The position numbers and the translations under genes are program-made. A stretch of 60,307 bases of DNA from Eubacteriales bacterium (GTDB lineage Bacteria; Bacillota; Clostridia; Lachnospirales; Lachnospiraceae): NCBI GenBank assembly GCA_030533405.1, contig JAUNJF010000017.1, forward strand, positions 1-60,307, written 5' to 3'. Positions within the stretch are counted from its first letter, which is position 1. The number at the start of each line of letters is the position of its first letter. Positions 58,142 to 60,307 of the stretch are shown here, in pieces. Below the pieces are notes generated by a model, which saw only the letters and a list, made by a program, of their open reading frames with translations, ran no database searches and was not told where the DNA came from.

Positions 58142-60307
58142 GTGAGAAAGGTACAGAATCTGTTTCGAAAAGGAACAATGAAAAAGGCTTGTAAGAAGGT
58201 TGTTGCAACTGCTATGGCAGCTGCAATGGTGGTAGGAATGGTTACGCCGCCTACTGTTCAGGCTGCAAATGATATTACATACGAGGTATCAACTGAGTCA
58301 AGTAATATAACGAATCTGATGAGTCAGTTTGGTTTTATTGGATTTAACTCTGTTACGACACAGGGACATCAGCATATGAATATGGCGACAAAGAGTTTGA
58401 ATGGTGGTGGTGGTGAGTATTGTATTCGTCAAACTTATACAAATGGAACATCGACAAACTATATTCAAAATCTTCCAGCAGGGGATATCAAAATAGGATA
58501 TTCCAGAGATACCTTAGTGGTTGGTGAGGAACACGCTGTTACTTCTAATGGTAGTGAGAATTTTATTGATGGAAGAAAAGTTGAATCTGCTGGAACGGTT
58601 AAGGCAGATACAGCAACTCATAAGTATATGAATTTGGAAAATCTGCAGCAGAATTTTCAGGCATATGTTAACCAGCTTGCGTCACTTCCTTCTTCTGTAA
58701 CCATGGAGAACAAAAGAGGAAATTCGACAGATGTAACGGTTGATTTTTCGGATCAGAACGCACAAAAGATATATGTAAATGCATCTTCTGGTACGAATGT
58801 AGTCAACTTGACACCGCAGGATTTTGCTAATCCAGGTACAGGATTTAATGTTGAGTTTGCAAAAACAAATACATCTGCAATCCTTGTAATTAATATTGAT
58901 ATGCAGGGTGCAACGGTGTTTGATTGTAAACAGGTGAGAACTAAGGTTGCTGGTATTGATTACGATACAGGTGAGGCTGTTTGGGACAAAAATACAAACC
59001 GTGTGTATTTGAATTTCTATGATTCTACAAAACCAAATGGAATTTATAGTGGTGAAGTGAAGTTTACGGATGAAAGTACAGGTACAATTATTGCACCGTA
59101 TGCCAACGTAACAGTTGGTTCTAACTGGTGTGGTATGCTTGTTGGTAACAATGTAAGAGCGGATGGTGAGTCACATCGTACGAATCCTTACAATCCAGTT
59201 CCTGCAATTGGTAAAACGCCTGACGACGAAAAACCAAAGAATAAAACAGGAGAGATTACATTTAAAGGAACAAAAACTGTAGAAGGTACTGGTGCACCTT
59301 CTGAGGTATATACATTTATTGTAAATGAACTTGGAGTGGGAGATGTTGCGACTGGTACGGTAACAGGTGCAGGTAACATTCAGTTCCAGACAATTAAATA
59401 CGGAAAAAATGATTTGGGCGACCATGTCTATAAAATTACAGAATATAAAGGTGATACACCTGGAATGAAATATGATACTTCTAGTAAGAGAGTAACAGTA
59501 TCTGTAAAGGATCCAGGAGCAGGCACAGAAGGATTGCTGATTCAGATAACGGGTGATTCCGATGTGATTACATTTAATAATGTTTATACACCTGTAAAGA
59601 AAACAGTTAAGATATCAAAGCAGGCTGTAGGTGGTGGCGCAGAACTTGCAGGAGCAAAATTAACTGTAAAGAATAGTGCTGGAGCAGTTGTTGAAAGTTG
59701 GACATCAGGGGCAAGTAAAAAAGAAATTTCTTTGGCAGATGGGATTTATACGTTAACAGAGACAACAGCACCGGACGGATATGAGATTGCAGAGTCGATT
59801 ACATTTAAGGTTGAAAAAGGTGTCGTTTCAGTAAAGAGTGGATCTACCTATACAAAGGTAACGGATGATACCGTTGTCATGTTAGATGCGAAAAAAGGAA
59901 AGACGAAAGTAAAGATATCAAAACAGGCTGTAGGTGGCGGATCAGAGCTTGTAGGAGCAAAATTAGTTGTAAAGAACAGCAGTGGAACACAAGTTGCAAG
60001 CTGGACATCAGGAACAAGTAAGAAAGAAATTGAATTAGCAGAAGGAACTTACACCTTAACAGAGACAACAGCACCAGATGGATATGAGGTAGCAGAAACA
60101 ATGACCTTTAAGATTGAGAAGGGTGTTGTTTATGTAAAAGACGGAAGTTCATTTAAGCAGGTGACAGATTCTACTGTTGTCATGTATGATAATTTTGGTA
60201 AGAAGAAAGTAAAGATATCAAAACAGGCTGTAGGTGGCGGATCAGAGCTTGCAGGAGCAAAATTAGTTGTAAAGAACAGCAGTGGAACACAAGTTGCAAG
60301 CTGGACA
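58142..60307 (+). CDS. choice-of-anchor A / Cna-B (SpaA-like) repeat surface protein, C-terminus outside window
   Basis: Open from GTG 58142 (AAGGAGG seven bases upstream) to the window end, at least 722 residues. Basic leader and signal peptide (KVVATAMAAAMVVGMVTPPTVQA). N-terminal domain of choice-of-anchor A type: FGFIGFNSVTTQGHQHMNMA, ILVINIDMQGATVF, GTIIAPYANVTVGSNWCG. Then a Cna-B-like domain (GEITFKGTKTVEGTGAPSEV) and SpaA-like repeats. A sortase motif would be expected beyond the window. It is a secreted wall-attached adhesin or pilus-like protein. Confidence 0.85.
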   Translation, partial: MRKVQNLFRKGTMKKACKKVVATAMAAAMVVGMVTPPTVQAANDITYEVSTESSNITNLMSQFGFIGFNSVTTQGHQHMNMATKSLNGGGGEYCIRQTYTNGTSTNYIQNLPAGDIKIGYSRDTLVVGEEHAVTSNGSENFIDGRKVESAGTVKADTATHKYMNLENLQQNFQAYVNQLASLPSSVTMENKRGNSTDVTVDFSDQNAQKIYVNASSGTNVVNLTPQDFANPGTGFNVEFAKTNTSAILVINIDMQGATVFDCKQVRTKVAGIDYDTGEAVWDKNTNRVYLNFYDSTKPNGIYSGEVKFTDESTGTIIAPYANVTVGSNWCGMLVGNNVRADGESHRTNPYNPVPAIGKTPDDEKPKNKTGEITFKGTKTVEGTGAPSEVYTFIVNELGVGDVATGTVTGAGNIQFQTIKYGKNDLGDHVYKITEYKGDTPGMKYDTSSKRVTVSVKDPGAGTEGLLIQITGDSDVITFNNVYTPVKKTVKISKQAVGGGAELAGAKLTVKNSAGAVVESWTSGASKKEISLADGIYTLTETTAPDGYEIAESITFKVEKGVVSVKSGSTYTKVTDDTVVMLDAKKGKTKVKISKQAVGGGSELVGAKLVVKNSSGTQVASWTSGTSKKEIELAEGTYTLTETTAPDGYEVAETMTFKIEKGVVYVKDGSSFKQVTDSTVVMYDNFGKKKVKISKQAVGGGSELAGAKLVVKNSSGTQVASWT
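59609..60307 (+). repeat. tandem 300-base repeats inside the surface protein gene
   Basis: Units begin at 59609, 59912 and 60212 with AAGATATCAAARCAGGCTGT (303 and 300 base spacing). Units two and three differ at one base in the 96 visible bases. Each encodes KISKQAVGGGSELAGAKLVV, a SpaA-like fold ending in TLTETTAPDGYE. The high identity points to recent duplication and probable length variation. Confidence 0.92.

Overview
The window looks like a chromosomal segment of a low-GC, Gram-positive gut-type Clostridia, most likely Lachnospiraceae. The reasons are AT-rich coding with strong GGAGG ribosome binding sites, tRNA genes without encoded CCA, the dgt-dnaG-rpoD order, a bacterial RNase P RNA, wall teichoic-acid type genes and Cna-B/choice-of-anchor surface proteins. 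I cannot name the genus from sequence alone.

Layout. (1) 1-650: a tRNA cluster (Gly, Arg, His, Gln, Lys, Leu) ending in a strong terminator. (2) 850-12700: a dense one-strand array of about 20 small genes. Most belong to families recurrent in polymorphic-toxin immunity arrays and integron-like cassette arrays: SMI1/KNR4 (SUKH), DMP19/DUF4375, DUF4303, DUF4279, GNAT, Nudix, a cytidine-deaminase-like protein, a phosphoesterase, a SAM methyltransferase, YdbC/PC4, and two toxin-antitoxin pairs (RelBE-like, VapBC). Gene remnants lie between them, and several intergenic sequences recur in front of or behind unrelated genes. The array starts after tRNA-Leu and ends at a degenerate tRNA-like element (12599-12699). 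I read it as an acquired interbacterial-defence (orphan immunity) array with its own junction repeats. This is the most interesting part of the window. (3) 13000-15800: an ECF sigma factor with a translationally coupled membrane anti-sigma-like protein carrying a degenerate LytM/M23 domain, a truncated macro-domain gene and a flavodoxin-like oxidoreductase. (4) 15850-20400: an HD-GYP protein and an EAL protein with a degenerate GGDEF domain (cyclic-di-GMP turnover), on either side of a small secreted protein split by a -1 frameshift at a perfect A_AAA_AAG slippery heptamer.

(5) 20490-28420: housekeeping: dgt, dnaG, rpoD (macromolecular synthesis cluster), trmK, a Nif3-like gene, a nucleoside kinase, then rnpB on the minus strand. 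(6) 28490-33560: an AP2-domain protein derived from an HNH homing endonuclease, a 3D-domain protein, thrC, folE and a lipid kinase. (7) 33600-51400: the cell envelope block: glmM, GH25 lysozyme, polyprenyl glycosylphosphotransferase, two TagF/TagB-like transferases, tarI, tarJ, a GtrA protein, a secreted beta-helix protein, a GT2 glycosyltransferase, glmS, an LCP ligase, a GH5 glucanase and an L,D-transpeptidase with wall-binding repeats. Together these make amino sugar, CDP-ribitol and a polyol-phosphate polymer, attach it to peptidoglycan and remodel the wall. (8) 51750-57970: gltB-gltD (glutamate synthase) with a terminator. (9) 58142-end: a large choice-of-anchor A / Cna-B repeat surface protein that runs off the window.

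Start codons were chosen by ribosome binding site and family N-termini. No database search was possible, so family names rest on recognised motifs.
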